Assembly (NCBI RefSeq): GCF_028548475.1
Contig: NZ_JAQQLE010000007.1
Coordinates: 124,001-188,000, forward strand
Direction: 5' to 3'
Length of the DNA: 64,000 nt
DNA from: Vogesella margarita
GTDB lineage: Bacteria; Pseudomonadota; Gammaproteobacteria; Burkholderiales; Chromobacteriaceae
The translations under genes were made by a program, and so were the position numbers. Positions 9,471 to 19,228 of the stretch are shown here, one piece after another. Each line of letters starts with the position of its first letter. The first letter of the stretch is position 1. The notes beneath the pieces are model-generated. The model did not search any database. It was not told where the DNA came from and worked only from the letters and a program-made list of their open reading frames with translations.

Positions 9471-10419
9471 TATCAGTGTTCGCCGCCTGTACCAGGACAA
9501 TCAGCACAAGCTCAACCTGAGCTGGGTCGCCGGCCGCTCCGGCTCCGACAACCTGATTTCCAATGACGAACAGCGGCCAACCCAGGCACTGGTCGGTCAC
9601 CTCAACTTCATCCACCCCAACCGGGTCCAGGTACTCGGCCTTGCGGAAGTGGAATACCTGGACAAGCTGGAACAGGCCGCGGCACGCACCGCACTGGACC
9701 AGCTGTTCCACCGCACCATGGCGGTGGTGATCGTCGCCAATGCGCAGCCGGTGCCCAATCTGCTGCGCGACTACTGCCAGAGCCACAATGTGCCGCTGAT
9801 GAGCACGCCGCTGGAAAGCCCGTACCTGATGGACGTGCTGCGCATCTATCTGGCGCGCGCGCTGGCGGTCTCCACCGTAATGCACGGCGTGTTTCTCGAC
9901 GTGCTGGAAATCGGCGTGCTGATCATGGGTGATTCGGCGATGGGCAAGAGCGAGCTGGCGCTGGAGTTGATCTCGCGCGGCCACGGCATGGTCGCCGACG
10001 ACGCGGTCGACCTGTACCGCATCGGCCCGGAAACGCTGGAAGGGCGCTGCCCGGCCCTGCTGCGCGACTTCCTCGAAGTACGCGGCCTCGGCATCCTCAA
10101 TATCCGCACCATTTTCGGCGAAACCGCGGTGCGCCCGAAAAAGGTGCTGAAGCTGATCATCCACCTGATGAAGGCCAACGACCAGGCGATGCAGACGCTG
10201 GACCGCCTTAACATCCAGTCCGAGACGCAGGACATCCTCGGCGTTACCGTGCGCAAGGTGATCCTGCCGGTTGCTGCCGGCCGCAACCTGGCGGTACTGG
10301 TCGAAGCCGCAGTTCGCAACTACATCCTGCAGCTGCGCGGCATCGACAGCACCCGCGAATTCATCGATCGTCACACCAACCTGCTACGGGACCAGGAACA
10401 TGCAGCTGATTCTGATTAG
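9463..10419 (+). CDS. hprK: HPr kinase/phosphorylase
   Basis: Phosphorylates and dephosphorylates a serine in HPr-type proteins. Of 318 residues, the C-terminal catalytic domain carries the P-loop GDSAMGKS at 156-163 and the phosphorylase-associated stretch HGMVADDAV. In Gram-negatives it usually belongs to regulatory rather than sugar-transport PTS circuits, consistent with ptsN next door. It overlaps ptsN (8 bases) and rapZ (20 bases), so the three genes are tightly coupled. Confidence 0.95.
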   Translation: MPNISVRRLYQDNQHKLNLSWVAGRSGSDNLISNDEQRPTQALVGHLNFIHPNRVQVLGLAEVEYLDKLEQAAARTALDQLFHRTMAVVIVANAQPVPNLLRDYCQSHNVPLMSTPLESPYLMDVLRIYLARALAVSTVMHGVFLDVLEIGVLIMGDSAMGKSELALELISRGHGMVADDAVDLYRIGPETLEGRCPALLRDFLEVRGLGILNIRTIFGETAVRPKKVLKLIIHLMKANDQAMQTLDRLNIQSETQDILGVTVRKVILPVAAGRNLAVLVEAAVRNYILQLRGIDSTREFIDRHTNLLRDQEHAADSD

Positions 10420-11242
10420 CGGCCTGTCCGGCTCCGGCAAGTCTGTCGCCCTGCGCCTCCTGGAAGACAATGGCTATTACTGCGTCGACAACCTGCCGGC
10501 CACCATGCTCACCGATGTGGTCGCGCTGTACAGCGAACAAGGCTACCAGCAGGTCGCCATCAGCGTCGACACCCGTTCGGCGCCAACGTTGGCCGCATTG
10601 CCGGAGGTGATGGCCAACCTGAAAGCGATGCAGGTCGATGTCCGCCTGATCTATCTGGAAGCCAGCACCGAAGTGCTGGTACAGCGCTTCTCGGAGACGC
10701 GCCGCCGCCACCCGCTGTCCGGCAACGGCCTGACGGTGGAGGAATGCATCCGCCTCGAACGCGAGATGCTGGAGTACATCCCCGAGCTGGGGCACCGCAT
10801 CGACACCAGCCATCTGTCTGCCAATGCGCTGCGCGCCTGGGTCAAACTACTGGTAGACGCAAACAGTGACAGCCTGACCCTGGTGTTCGAATCGTTCGGC
10901 TTCAAGCACGGCCTGCCGCTGGATGCCGACTTCGTGTTCGACGTGCGCTGCCTGCCCAACCCCTACTATGAAGTCGCGTTGCGGCCGCTGACCGGCCAGG
11001 ACGAGGCCATCTGCCGCTTCTTCGAGGGCGAAGCCAGCGTGACACAGATGCTGGCCGACATCCGCCAGTTCCTGCAAAACTGGCTGCCGCGCTTCCGCCA
11101 GGACAACCGCAGCTACGTCACCATCGCCATCGGCTGCACCGGCGGCCAGCACCGCTCGGTCTACCTCGCCGAACAGCTGGCCAAGGCCTTTGCCGGCGAG
11201 CAGGTCCTGCTGCGCCACCGCCAGCTCCCGATCAAAAAATAA
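10400..11242 (+). CDS. rapZ: RNase adapter protein RapZ (P-loop, YvcJ family)
   Basis: Nucleotide-binding adapter; in E. coli it delivers the GlmZ sRNA to RNase E and so controls GlmS. The 280-residue protein begins [15 protein letters not shown] with the P-loop at 8-15, and its conserved C-terminal domain contains [18 protein letters not shown]. The frame is open further upstream, but the ATG at 10400 puts the P-loop in the family's usual place. Whether a GlmZ-like RNA exists here cannot be told. Confidence 0.93.
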   Translation: MQLILISGLSGSGKSVALRLLEDNGYYCVDNLPATMLTDVVALYSEQGYQQVAISVDTRSAPTLAALPEVMANLKAMQVDVRLIYLEASTEVLVQRFSETRRRHPLSGNGLTVEECIRLEREMLEYIPELGHRIDTSHLSANALRAWVKLLVDANSDSLTLVFESFGFKHGLPLDADFVFDVRCLPNPYYEVALRPLTGQDEAICRFFEGEASVTQMLADIRQFLQNWLPRFRQDNRSYVTIAIGCTGGQHRSVYLAEQLAKAFAGEQVLLRHRQLPIKK

Positions 11243-11249
11243 ACCGGCA

Positions 11250-11612
11250 ATGTTCAAGGCCGGGGACTATCTGGTGCTGCTGGCACTGTGCGCACTGCTA
11301 GTGGTCGCCTTCCTGCAGCTTGGCCGTCACGCCGGCGAGGCCAGCGAAGTCATCGTGCGCCAGAACGGTAGCGAAACCGTCCGCCTGCCGCTGCGCCTGA
11401 ACCGCCTCCATGTCGCCCGCGGCCCGCTGGGACTGACCGAAATCGAAATCCGCGACGGCCAGGCCCGCATCCGCCGCGACCCTAGCCCGCGCCAGTACTG
11501 CGTGCAGCAGGGCTGGCTGCGCCACAGCGGCGACATCGCCGTGTGCCTGCCCAACCGCGTCAGCATCGAGCTGGCCGGCCCGCGCCTAGCCCATGACTCG
11601 CTCGCCTACTGA
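11250..11612 (+). CDS. NusG domain II-containing small membrane-anchored protein
   Basis: A 120-residue protein with one N-terminal hydrophobic helix (YLVLLALCALLVVAFLQL) and a beta-rich extracytoplasmic domain (RLPLRLNRLHVARGPLGLTEIEI.., one Cys in QYCVQQGW) of the kind annotated as NusG domain II. It is not a transcription factor. It overlaps the downstream Gx-transporter gene by 20 bases. This two-gene pair recurs beside extracytoplasmic flavin and quinone redox systems in other bacteria (family knowledge); the exact role is not known to me. Start chosen at the ATG 7 bases after rapZ. Confidence 0.75.
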   Translation: MFKAGDYLVLLALCALLVVAFLQLGRHAGEASEVIVRQNGSETVRLPLRLNRLHVARGPLGLTEIEIRDGQARIRRDPSPRQYCVQQGWLRHSGDIAVCLPNRVSIELAGPRLAHDSLAY

Positions 11613-12120
11613 ACGCACGCTGCAGGCCAGCGCCGACGATCACCGCATCGCCAGCCTGGCCGCACTGGCCATCGCACTTGGCATGGTCGATGCTGCCATC
11701 CCGTCGCCGCTGCCCGGCGTCAAGCCGGGGCTGGCCAACATCATGACCCTGTTCGCGCTGCACACCCTGGGCTGGCGCGCCGCGGTGTGGGTCACGCTGC
11801 TGCGCGTCGTCGGCGCCGGCCTGCTGCTGGGCAGCCTGTTCACCCCCGGTTTCTGGCTCAGCCTTGGCGGCGCACTGGCCAGCCTGCTGCTGCTGGGTGC
11901 CTGCCGTGTGCTGCCGTCCCGCCATTTCAGCCTGGTCAGCCACAGCCTGCTGGCGGCGCAGGCCCATCTGCTGGGACAATTGCTGCTGGTCAGGCTGTTT
12001 CTGATCCCCTACGACAATATACTGTTACTGTTTCCGCCACTGGCACTGACCGCCCTGCTCGGCGGCCTGGCCAACGGACTGATCGCAAGCCATCTGGTAC
12101 AAGCGCATGACAAAGATTGA
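11593..12120 (+). CDS. Gx transporter family protein (heptaprenyl diphosphate synthase component I-like)
   Basis: Polytopic inner-membrane protein of 175 residues with five or six hydrophobic segments and the conserved N-terminal block PSPLPGVKPGLANIMTLFAL. This family is often annotated as heptaprenyl diphosphate synthase component I, but its fold is ECF S-component-like and a transport or membrane-anchoring role is more plausible. It is coupled to the NusG-domain-II gene upstream and overlaps ubiX by 14 bases. Confidence 0.75.
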   Translation: MTRSPTERTLQASADDHRIASLAALAIALGMVDAAIPSPLPGVKPGLANIMTLFALHTLGWRAAVWVTLLRVVGAGLLLGSLFTPGFWLSLGGALASLLLLGACRVLPSRHFSLVSHSLLAAQAHLLGQLLLVRLFLIPYDNILLLFPPLALTALLGGLANGLIASHLVQAHDKD

Positions 12121-12733
12121 CACCGTAACCGTCGCCCTCACCGGTGCCTCCGGCCTGCCCTACGGCCTGCGCCTGATCGAATGCCTGCTCCTCGCCGGCA
12201 AGCGGGTGTGGGTGATGTACTCGCAGGCAGCACAGGTGGTGGCGAAGCAGGAAATGAACCTGACGCTGCCGTCGCGACCAGAGGGCTTCCAGCAGTGGCT
12301 ACAGGAGCGCTACCAGGCTGCCGACGGGCAGCTGGCGGTGTTCGGGCGCGAGGCCTGGTTTGCGCCGCCCGCTTCCGGCTCCAACCCGGCTGACGCGATG
12401 GTGATCTGCCCGTGCTCGATGGGCACCCTCGCCGCGGTCGCGCACGGCATGAGCGACAACCTGATCGAGCGCGCCGCCGACGTGATGCTGAAGGAACAGC
12501 GCAAGCTGGTGCTGGTGCCGCGCGAAGCGCCGTTGTCGGTGATCCACCTCGAAAACATGCTCAGGCTGGCCCGCCTCGGCGTCTGCATCCTGCCGCCGTC
12601 ACCCGGTTTCTACACCCACCCGCAGACTATCGACGACATGGTCGACTTCGTGGTCGCGCGCATCCTCGACCAGCTGGCGGTACCGCACCAGCTGCTGCCG
12701 CGCTGGGGAGAGAGTCACCATGCCGGCGAATGA
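12107..12733 (+). CDS. ubiX: Flavin prenyltransferase UbiX
   Basis: Prenylates FMN to make the cofactor used by UbiD decarboxylases in ubiquinone synthesis. It has 208 residues, beginning VALTGASGLPYGLRLIECLL, with CPCSMGTLAAVAHG in the middle and the conserved LVPREAPLS segment. Overlaps with both the Gx-transporter gene and the NAD(P)HX repair gene indicate one transcript. ubiD is not in the window. Confidence 0.93.
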   Translation: MTKIDTVTVALTGASGLPYGLRLIECLLLAGKRVWVMYSQAAQVVAKQEMNLTLPSRPEGFQQWLQERYQAADGQLAVFGREAWFAPPASGSNPADAMVICPCSMGTLAAVAHGMSDNLIERAADVMLKEQRKLVLVPREAPLSVIHLENMLRLARLGVCILPPSPGFYTHPQTIDDMVDFVVARILDQLAVPHQLLPRWGESHHAGE

Positions 12734-14216
12734 ACGCGCGCTGATCGACGCCGCCGCGCTGCGGCAGTGGGAGCAGCAGGCGGCGCAGGCCGGTCTCGAT
12801 CTGATGGCCCGCGCCGGTGCCGCCATCGCGCAGTGGCTGCGCCAGCACTACCCGCCGCCACGCCGGCTGCTGTTCGCCGCTGGTAGCGGCAACAATGGCG
12901 GTGATGCGCTGATTGCGGCACGGCTGCTGCTGACCGATTACACCGTCGGCGTATGGCAGCCGCAGCCGCCGGCCACCGCCGCCGCGCAGGCGGCAGAACA
13001 GCAGTACCTCGCTGCCGGCGGCCGGCTCGATACGGAGCTGGCGCAGCTACCGCCACCGGCACTGCTGATCGACGGCCTGTTCGGCGCCGGCCTGAACCGG
13101 CCGCTGGATGCCGGCTGGCTGGCGCACATCGCCGCACTGGACGCCCTGCCCTGCCCGCGGGTGGCGCTGGACGTGCCCAGCGGCCTTAACGCCTGGAGCG
13201 GCTGCGTACAGGGCGCCGCCCTCCCCGCCGAGCATACCCTGGCGCTGCTGTGCCACAAGCCGGGGCTGTTCACCGCCGACGGGCGCGACTACAGCGGCAA
13301 CATCGAGCTGCTGCCCCTCGACTGCCCACCGGCACTGGTGCCGGCACCACAGGGCGAACTGCTGGCGGCCAACCTTGCGCCGCTGCGGCGCCGTCACAAC
13401 AGCAACAAGGGCAGCTTCGGTTGCGTCAGCATCATCGGCGGCTGCGCCGGCATGGGCGGCGCAGCGCTGCTCGCCGGTCGTGCCGCGCTGGCACTGGGTG
13501 CCGGCAAGGTGCGCATCCACAGCCTGGATGCACGGCTGGCGCTGGACCCGCTGTGGCCGGAGCTGATGATCGCGCCGCTGGGCAGCAGTAGCCTGGCCGC
13601 CGACGAGGTGGTCGCCATCGGCCCCGGTCTCGGCCAGAGTCCGCAGGCACACCGCATTCTCGCCGGCGTGCTGGCCCATCCCGGTGCGCTGCTGCTCGAC
13701 GCCGACGCCCTCAACCTGCTGGCCGGCGACCAGGCCTTGCAGCAACAGCTGCGCCAGCGCCCGCGCCCGGCTGTCATCACTCCGCATCCGGCCGAGGCGG
13801 CACGCCTGCTCGGCTGCAGCACCGCCACCGTGCAACAGGACCGCCTCGCTGCGGTGCGCCGCCTTGCGGCCAACCTTGGCGTGATCGCCGTACTCAAGGG
13901 CGCCGGTTCGCTGCTCTGCGGCCCCGATGGCTATTACCGGCTATGCACTGGCGGCAACGCGGCGCTGGCCAGTGCCGGCCAGGGCGACATCCTCAGCGGC
14001 AGCATCGCCGCGCTGCTGGCACAGGGTCAGGACGAAACCAGCGCCGCCGGCAACGCGGTGTGGCTGCACGCCAGCGCCGGCGACCGCTATCTGGCCGACG
14101 CCGGCGGCCCGATCGGCCTGCGCGCCAGCAGCACGTTGCCGCTGATGCAAGAGCTGCTCAACCAGCAACTCGCCGCCACTGACCACGACCACCCCCACAG
14201 AAAGCCCCCGTTTTGA
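12720..14216 (+). CDS. nnr: Bifunctional NAD(P)HX epimerase/dehydratase
   Basis: Repairs hydrated NAD(P)H. Of 498 residues, the N-terminal YjeF domain (about 1-210, GSGNNGGDALIAARLL) is the epimerase. The C-terminal ribokinase-like domain (about 225-490, GAGSLLCGPDGYYRLCTGG then AGQGDILSGSIAALL) is the ADP-dependent dehydratase. This fused layout is the usual bacterial one. Two exact copies of the dispersed 13-mer lie inside, both read as Ala-Ala-Asn-Leu. Confidence 0.95.
   Translation: MPANERALIDAAALRQWEQQAAQAGLDLMARAGAAIAQWLRQHYPPPRRLLFAAGSGNNGGDALIAARLLLTDYTVGVWQPQPPATAAAQAAEQQYLAAGGRLDTELAQLPPPALLIDGLFGAGLNRPLDAGWLAHIAALDALPCPRVALDVPSGLNAWSGCVQGAALPAEHTLALLCHKPGLFTADGRDYSGNIELLPLDCPPALVPAPQGELLAANLAPLRRRHNSNKGSFGCVSIIGGCAGMGGAALLAGRAALALGAGKVRIHSLDARLALDPLWPELMIAPLGSSSLAADEVVAIGPGLGQSPQAHRILAGVLAHPGALLLDADALNLLAGDQALQQQLRQRPRPAVITPHPAEAARLLGCSTATVQQDRLAAVRRLAANLGVIAVLKGAGSLLCGPDGYYRLCTGGNAALASAGQGDILSGSIAALLAQGQDETSAAGNAVWLHASAGDRYLADAGGPIGLRASSTLPLMQELLNQQLAATDHDHPHRKPPF
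13365..13377 (+). repeat. Uptake-sequence-like 13-mer in nnr
   Basis: Exact GCGGCCAACCTTG in the linker between the two enzyme domains. Confidence 0.8.
13866..13878 (+). repeat. Uptake-sequence-like 13-mer in nnr (second)
   Basis: Exact GCGGCCAACCTTG, 501 bases after the previous copy and in the same frame. Confidence 0.8.
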
Positions 14217-15112
14217 CCTCGCAACAAAAAGCCTATCTCTACGGCCTTGGTGCCGTGCTCGCCTGGTCCACCGTGGCCACCGTCTTCAAGATCAGCCTGC
14301 AACATCTCAGCCCGGCGCAGCTGGTGCTGTACGCCAGCGCCTTTTCGCTGCTGTCGCTGCTGTCCATCCTCGCCTGGCAGGGCCGCCTCGGCGAACTGCT
14401 GCCGGCGCTGCGCCAGCACTGGCGGCGCTCGCTGCTGCTGGGCGCGGTCAACCCCTTCGTCTACTACCTGATCCTGTTCCAGGCCTACGACCTGCTGCCG
14501 GCACAGGAAGCGCAGGCGATCAACTACACCTGGGCGCTGACCATGACCCTGCTCGCCATCCCGGTGCTGAAGCAGAAACCGCGAGCGCAGGACGCGCTGG
14601 CGGCGCTGGTGTGCTACACCGGCGTGCTGGTGATCGCCACCCGCGGCCAACCTCTGGCACTGGAGTTCAGCAACATGGCCGGTGTCGGCTATGCGCTGGT
14701 CTCCACCGTGCTGTGGGCCGGCTACTGGCTGTGCAATACCCGCGACCGGCGCGAACCGGTGCTGGGGCTAACGCTGAACTTCCTGTTCGCGCTGCCGCTG
14801 GCCGGGCTGTGGTGCCTGTGGCGCGGCGAGCTGGGCGCGGTGGCGTGGCAAGGCATCGCCGGTGCCGCCTATGTCGGCGCACTGGAGATGGGCTTCACCT
14901 TCGTGCTGTGGCTGGCGGCGATGAAGCTGACCAGCAGCACCGCGCGCATCGCCAACCTGATCTTCCTGTCGCCATTGCTGTCACTCGTGCTGATCTACCT
15001 GCTGATCGGCGAACAGATCCTGCCCTCCACCCTCAACGGTCTGGCACTGATTCTGGGCGGCCTGATCCTGCAGAAGATCCCGCTACCGCGTCGCTCAGCA
15101 AGCGGTGGCTGA
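14213..15112 (+). CDS. EamA/DMT-superfamily transporter
   Basis: Inner-membrane protein of 299 residues with ten predicted hydrophobic segments in two EamA repeats (YLYGLGAVLAWSTVATVFKI and GVGYALVSTVLWAGYWLCNT). Family members export amino acids or metabolites; the substrate cannot be read from the sequence. Translation seems to start at a TTG overlapping the nnr stop codon, because the first membrane helix begins nine residues later and no ATG precedes it. It ends the operon before a strong bidirectional terminator. Confidence 0.82.
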   Translation: MTSQQKAYLYGLGAVLAWSTVATVFKISLQHLSPAQLVLYASAFSLLSLLSILAWQGRLGELLPALRQHWRRSLLLGAVNPFVYYLILFQAYDLLPAQEAQAINYTWALTMTLLAIPVLKQKPRAQDALAALVCYTGVLVIATRGQPLALEFSNMAGVGYALVSTVLWAGYWLCNTRDRREPVLGLTLNFLFALPLAGLWCLWRGELGAVAWQGIAGAAYVGALEMGFTFVLWLAAMKLTSSTARIANLIFLSPLLSLVLIYLLIGEQILPSTLNGLALILGGLILQKIPLPRRSASGG

Positions 15113-15140
15113 ATCCCGTCACCGCGCCTCGACGGCAACA

Positions 15141-15166
15141 AAAAAGGCAGCCTGAGCTGCCTTTTT
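15141..15166. terminator. Bidirectional intrinsic terminator, EamA gene / adk
   Basis: AAAAAGGCAGC, loop CTGA, GCTGCCTTTTT. A-run and T-run flank the stem, so it serves both convergent genes. Confidence 0.9.
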
Positions 15167-15189
15167 GCTTGCCTGCGATGCGACCGGAC

Positions 15190-15876
<687 letters not shown>

Positions 15877-16647
15877 TTATCCGGAAAGGTTGGCCGCAAA
15901 GTAGGCGCGCACCCGTGCCAGATCCTCCGGCGTGTCGACGCCGGCAGGTGGCGCCTCGGCCACGCACTCCACGACGATGTCGTATCCGTGCCACAGCATG
16001 CGCAGCTGCTCCAGCGCCTCGAACTGCTCCAGCGGCGCCGGGGCGAGGCTGCCGTAGGTGTGCAGCAGGCTGGCACGGTAGGCGTACATGCCGATGTGGC
16101 GATACACCGGCAGGCCGGGCGGCAGCTGTGTCTTGTCGGCGGCGAAGGCGTCGCGGGCGTAGGGGATCGGCGCACGGCTGAAATACAGCGCCTTGCCGTG
16201 CTGGTCGAGCACCACCTTCACCACATTCGGATTGAACATCTCGGCGGCGTCGTGAATCGCGTGCGCCACGGTGGCCATCGGCACCGCGCGCACCGCCATC
16301 AGCGCGGCCAGGCGGTCGATCAGCGCCGGGTCGATCAGCGGCTCGTCGCCCTGCACATTGACCACGATCGCGTCGTCCGGCAGCGCCAGCAGCGCGGCGA
16401 CCTCGGCCAGACGATCGGTGCCGCTGGGATGGTCGGCGCGTGTCAGCAGCACCTCGACGCCATGCTGGCGGCAGACCGCCTCGATGCGGGCATCGTCGGT
16501 GGCCACGATCACGCGGCTGGCGGCCGATTGCGCGGCGCGCTCGGCGACGCGGACCACCATCGGCTTGCCGCCGATATCCGCCAGCGGTTTTTCCGGCAGG
16601 CGGCTGGAGGCCAGGCGCGCCGGAATCACCACTACGAAACCGTTCAT
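15877..16647 (-). CDS. kdsB: 3-deoxy-manno-octulosonate cytidylyltransferase (CMP-KDO synthetase)
   Basis: Activates KDO with CTP for LPS assembly. It has 256 residues, beginning [20 protein letters not shown] (nucleotide-binding motif) with [10 protein letters not shown] in the middle. It starts within the stop of the Trm112-like gene (ATGA overlap). The last residues are encoded across a near-exact copy of the dispersed repeat (15886-15897). Confidence 0.96.
   Translation of the reverse strand: MNGFVVVIPARLASSRLPEKPLADIGGKPMVVRVAERAAQSAASRVIVATDDARIEAVCRQHGVEVLLTRADHPSGTDRLAEVAALLALPDDAIVVNVQGDEPLIDPALIDRLAALMAVRAVPMATVAHAIHDAAEMFNPNVVKVVLDQHGKALYFSRAPIPYARDAFAADKTQLPPGLPVYRHIGMYAYRASLLHTYGSLAPAPLEQFEALEQLRMLWHGYDIVVECVAEAPPAGVDTPEDLARVRAYFAANLSG
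15886..15897 (-). repeat. Uptake-sequence-like 12-mer at the end of kdsB
   Basis: AAGGTTGGCCGC, reverse orientation, one base short of the 13-mer; encodes the near-terminal Ala-Ala-Asn-Leu of KdsB. Confidence 0.7.
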
Positions 16648-16826
16648 TTCACTTCTTCCTCGGCGGCCAGCTCGCGGGCTTCGCCTTCCAGCATCATCGG
16701 GATGCCGTCACGGATCGGGTAGGCCAGGCGGTCACCCTTGCAGATCAGTTCCTGCGCGCCCTTGTTGTAGACCAGCGGGCCTTTGCACAGCGGGCAAACC
16801 AGGATTTCAAGAAATTTTGCGTCCAT
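16644..16826 (-). CDS. Trm112-like zinc-ribbon protein (YcaR family)
   Basis: A 60-residue protein, [20 protein letters not shown].., with a CPLC zinc-knuckle half and the [16 protein letters not shown] core of the Trm112/UPF0434 family. In eukaryotes and archaea Trm112 activates methyltransferases; the bacterial role is not settled. It sits between lpxK (20-base overlap) and kdsB (4-base overlap), the usual order in proteobacteria. The frame extends upstream, but only the ATG at 16826 gives the family N-terminus. Confidence 0.88.
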   Translation of the reverse strand: MDAKFLEILVCPLCKGPLVYNKGAQELICKGDRLAYPIRDGIPMMLEGEARELAAEEEVK

Positions 16827-17823
16827 TTTTTCGTTCCAGTTGGGACAGAATCCACGCGGACAGGTCCGGCTCCAGCCGGGCCGAAACCGGCAGAACCCAT
16901 AGTCTAGCATGATTGATGCACTGCAACTTAACCGCATCCTTGGCGGTGACGATCACCGCGTCGGCATCCTGCGGCAGATCGGCAGCGACGAACTGGTGGT
17001 GGTCGGGAAAGGCGTGCGTGGCCGCCAGTTCCACGCCCAGCTCGCGCAGGGTGCGGAAAAAGCGTTCCGGATGGCCGATGCCGGCCACCGCCACCACACG
17101 CTGGCCGGCAAAGTCGGCGGCACGGCGCGGCGATAGCTGGCCGGCGGCGTGAACAAAATCGCGGGCCTGCAGGTGCTGCCGGAACTGTGGCACCGACGCC
17201 GGCAGGCGCAGCGCGGTGCGCGATTCGCCATTGACCACCAGCGCATCGGCTGCGGCCAACCTTGACACCGGTTCGCGCAGCGGGCCGTTCGGCAGCAGGT
17301 GGCCGTTGCCGACCCCACGCGCACCGTCGAGCACGACGATCTCCAGCGTGCGCGCCAGCGCGTAGTGCTGCAGCCCGTCGTCGCTGAGGATGAAACGGGT
17401 CTGCGGATACAGGTCCAGCAGGTGGCGGCCGGCGGCGACGCGATCGCGCCCCACCACCACCGGCGCGCCGCTGGCGGCCAGCAGCAAGGGCTCGTCGCCG
17501 ACCTCGGCGGCGCTGCTATGCGGTGTCACCAGCGTCGGCTGCCGGTGCGCGCCGCCGTAGCCGCGGCTGATCACGCCCACCGGCACGCCCAGTCGGGCAA
17601 AGTCCTGCAGCAGCGCCAGTGTCAGCGGCGTCTTGCCGACACCGCCGACATTGATGTTGCCGATCACCACCACCGGCACCGGCAATTGCCTGGCCTGGCA
17701 CCAGCCCAGCCGATAGGCCGTGCGCCGCAAGGCCGCCAGCAGCGCAAAAAGCCCTTCCGGCAAGGCCAGAAGGGCTGTCATCCACCACGATGGCTGATAC
17801 CAGTGCCGCTCAAGCCGGGTCAC
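16807..17823 (-). CDS. lpxK: Tetraacyldisaccharide 4'-kinase
   Basis: Phosphorylates the 4' position of the lipid A precursor at the inner membrane. Of 338 residues, an N-terminal membrane-associated segment is followed by the P-loop region [18 protein letters not shown]. It overlaps exbD by 4 bases upstream and trm112 downstream. One exact copy of the dispersed 13-mer (17252-17264) is read as the Lys/Val..Ala-Ala type of insertion in its middle part. Confidence 0.95.
   Translation of the reverse strand: MTRLERHWYQPSWWMTALLALPEGLFALLAALRRTAYRLGWCQARQLPVPVVVIGNINVGGVGKTPLTLALLQDFARLGVPVGVISRGYGGAHRQPTLVTPHSSAAEVGDEPLLLAASGAPVVVGRDRVAAGRHLLDLYPQTRFILSDDGLQHYALARTLEIVVLDGARGVGNGHLLPNGPLREPVSRLAAADALVVNGESRTALRLPASVPQFRQHLQARDFVHAAGQLSPRRAADFAGQRVVAVAGIGHPERFFRTLRELGVELAATHAFPDHHQFVAADLPQDADAVIVTAKDAVKLQCINHARLWVLPVSARLEPDLSAWILSQLERKNGRKIS
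17252..17264 (+). repeat. Uptake-sequence-like 13-mer in lpxK
   Basis: Exact GCGGCCAACCTTG, antisense to lpxK. Confidence 0.8.
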
Positions 17824-18242
17824 GGTGTCCCCTGCTGGGTAGCGAAGGTCAGCTGCAGCAGGCCGGCGAGGCGGGCCGCCTCCATCACCGTCACCACCGC
17901 CTGGTGGCTGGCCTTGGCGTCGGCATTGATCACCACCACCGGCGCCGGGTTCTTGCCGCTGGCCTCGCGCTTCAAGCGCTCGCCGAGCTGCGCCACGTCG
18001 CTGCCGGCCACGGCCTGGCCGTCCACCGCGTAGCTGCCGCTGGCGCTGACGTCGACGCGCAGGCGGCTATCCTTCTGCATTTCCGCCGGTCCGCTGGCCT
18101 GCGGCAGGTTGACTTCGAGTTCGGAAAAACGGGCGTAGGTGGTGGTCACCATCAGGAAGATGAGGATGACCAGCAGCAAGTCGATCAGCGGGATGAAGTT
18201 GATTTCCGGCTCTTCGCGATGACGGTGACGGCGAAAGTTCAT
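17820..18242 (-). CDS. exbD: ExbD/TolR-family biopolymer transport protein
   Basis: A 140-residue protein with one N-terminal membrane helix (INFIPLIDLLLVILIFLMVT, carrying the conserved proton-path Asp) and a periplasmic domain ending KASHQAVVTVMEAARLAGL. With ExbB it converts proton flow into work, either for TonB or for an LPS/lipid-linked process; the position before lpxK is conserved in Betaproteobacteria. 11 bases separate it from exbB. Confidence 0.9.
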   Translation of the reverse strand: MNFRRHRHREEPEINFIPLIDLLLVILIFLMVTTTYARFSELEVNLPQASGPAEMQKDSRLRVDVSASGSYAVDGQAVAGSDVAQLGERLKREASGKNPAPVVVINADAKASHQAVVTVMEAARLAGLLQLTFATQQGTP

Positions 18243-18253
18243 GATCGTCCGCC

Positions 18254-18865
18254 TCAGTCGCCGCGACGCTCGCCGTGCACCGCTTCCAGCAGGTGCACCG
18301 CCTGCGCTTCCATCTCGACCAGCAGGCCGTCGATCTTGGCGCGGAAGTGGCGATAGAAGAACATGCTGGGGATGGCCACGATCAGGCCGAAGGCGGTGTT
18401 GTACAGCGCCGCGGAAATGCCGTGCGCCAATGCGCGCGGGTCGGTGCCGCCCGGCGCCTGGGAGCCGAAGATCTCGATCATGCCGATCACGGTGCCGAGC
18501 AGGCCCAGCAGCGGCGCCATCGCGGCGATGGTGCCCAGCGTGGTCAGGTAGCGCTCCAGCTGGTGCGCCACCACGCGGCCCTCGTCCTCGATCGCCTCTT
18601 TCATCACCTCGCGGCTGTTGCCGAACTGGCGCAGCCCGGCGGCGAACAGCCGGCCCAGCGGCGAATGGTCGCGCAGTTCGGCCACCATGCTCTGGCTCAC
18701 CGCGGCACGGCGATACTCCTGCAGCGTCTGCGACAGCAGGTTTGGCGGTATGATCAGCGCCGCGCGCAGGCTGTAAAATCGTTCCAGGATGATGGTCGAT
18801 GCCACCACCGACGAGAGAATGATGGTCCAGATCGGCCAGCCGGCCGCTTCAATGATTGACCACAC
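18254..18865 (-). CDS. exbB: MotA/TolQ/ExbB proton channel family protein
   Basis: Inner-membrane proton-channel subunit of 203 residues, first helix WSIIEAAGWPIWTIILSSVV and two later helices (TLGTIAAMAPLLGLLGTVIG.. and ALYNTAFGLIVAIPSMFFYR) with the conserved family threonine. I place the start at GTG 18865: a Shine-Dalgarno GAGGA lies 7 bases upstream and the resulting N-terminus matches the family. The longer frame to 18949 adds a Pro/Arg-rich, non-conserved extension. First gene of the operon leading to adk. Confidence 0.88.
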   Translation of the reverse strand: MWSIIEAAGWPIWTIILSSVVASTIILERFYSLRAALIIPPNLLSQTLQEYRRAAVSQSMVAELRDHSPLGRLFAAGLRQFGNSREVMKEAIEDEGRVVAHQLERYLTTLGTIAAMAPLLGLLGTVIGMIEIFGSQAPGGTDPRALAHGISAALYNTAFGLIVAIPSMFFYRHFRAKIDGLLVEMEAQAVHLLEAVHGERRGD

Positions 18866-19228
18866 GGGCAATTCCTCAGGCGTTATCCAAGGCCGAGACT
18901 TTATCGGCTCGGGCTGCCGCCTGCAACCGCCATGCATGGCCGCTGCCATGATGTTGCGCTTTAAACAAAAGCGCTAAGTCGCGAATTTACAAGGGAATTA
19001 CCCGCTCGCCCACAACACCTGTGGATAACTTTGTGGACAAGCCTGCCGCCCGCGCCGCAAAGCCTTGTCCTTGCTGGCCCGGCCTTATGGCAACAATATT
19101 GCCACAAAACATACAAGACACTGATTAATAAAGATTTTTAGTTTATCTATTCATGTACCGGCCCCGTATTAAGATAAACAATCGACGCCAGCCGCTGCCC
19201 CAACCTGCCTGTGGATGACTTGACAAGC
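18866..19228. other. Divergent intergenic region exbB / xseA with DnaA-box-like sites
   Basis: No gene seen. The region is AT-rich toward xseA (about 19105-19165) and contains a perfect DnaA-box sequence plus two near matches. It must hold promoters for both divergent genes, but I cannot pick convincing -35/-10 pairs. Confidence 0.6.
19020..19040. promoter_or_regulatory. Pair of DnaA-box-like sequences
   Basis: TGTGGATAA (19020-19028) is the exact complement of the DnaA box TTATCCACA; TGTGGACAA (19032-19040) differs by one base. A third similar site, TGTGGATGA, is at 19210-19218. Confidence 0.4.
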
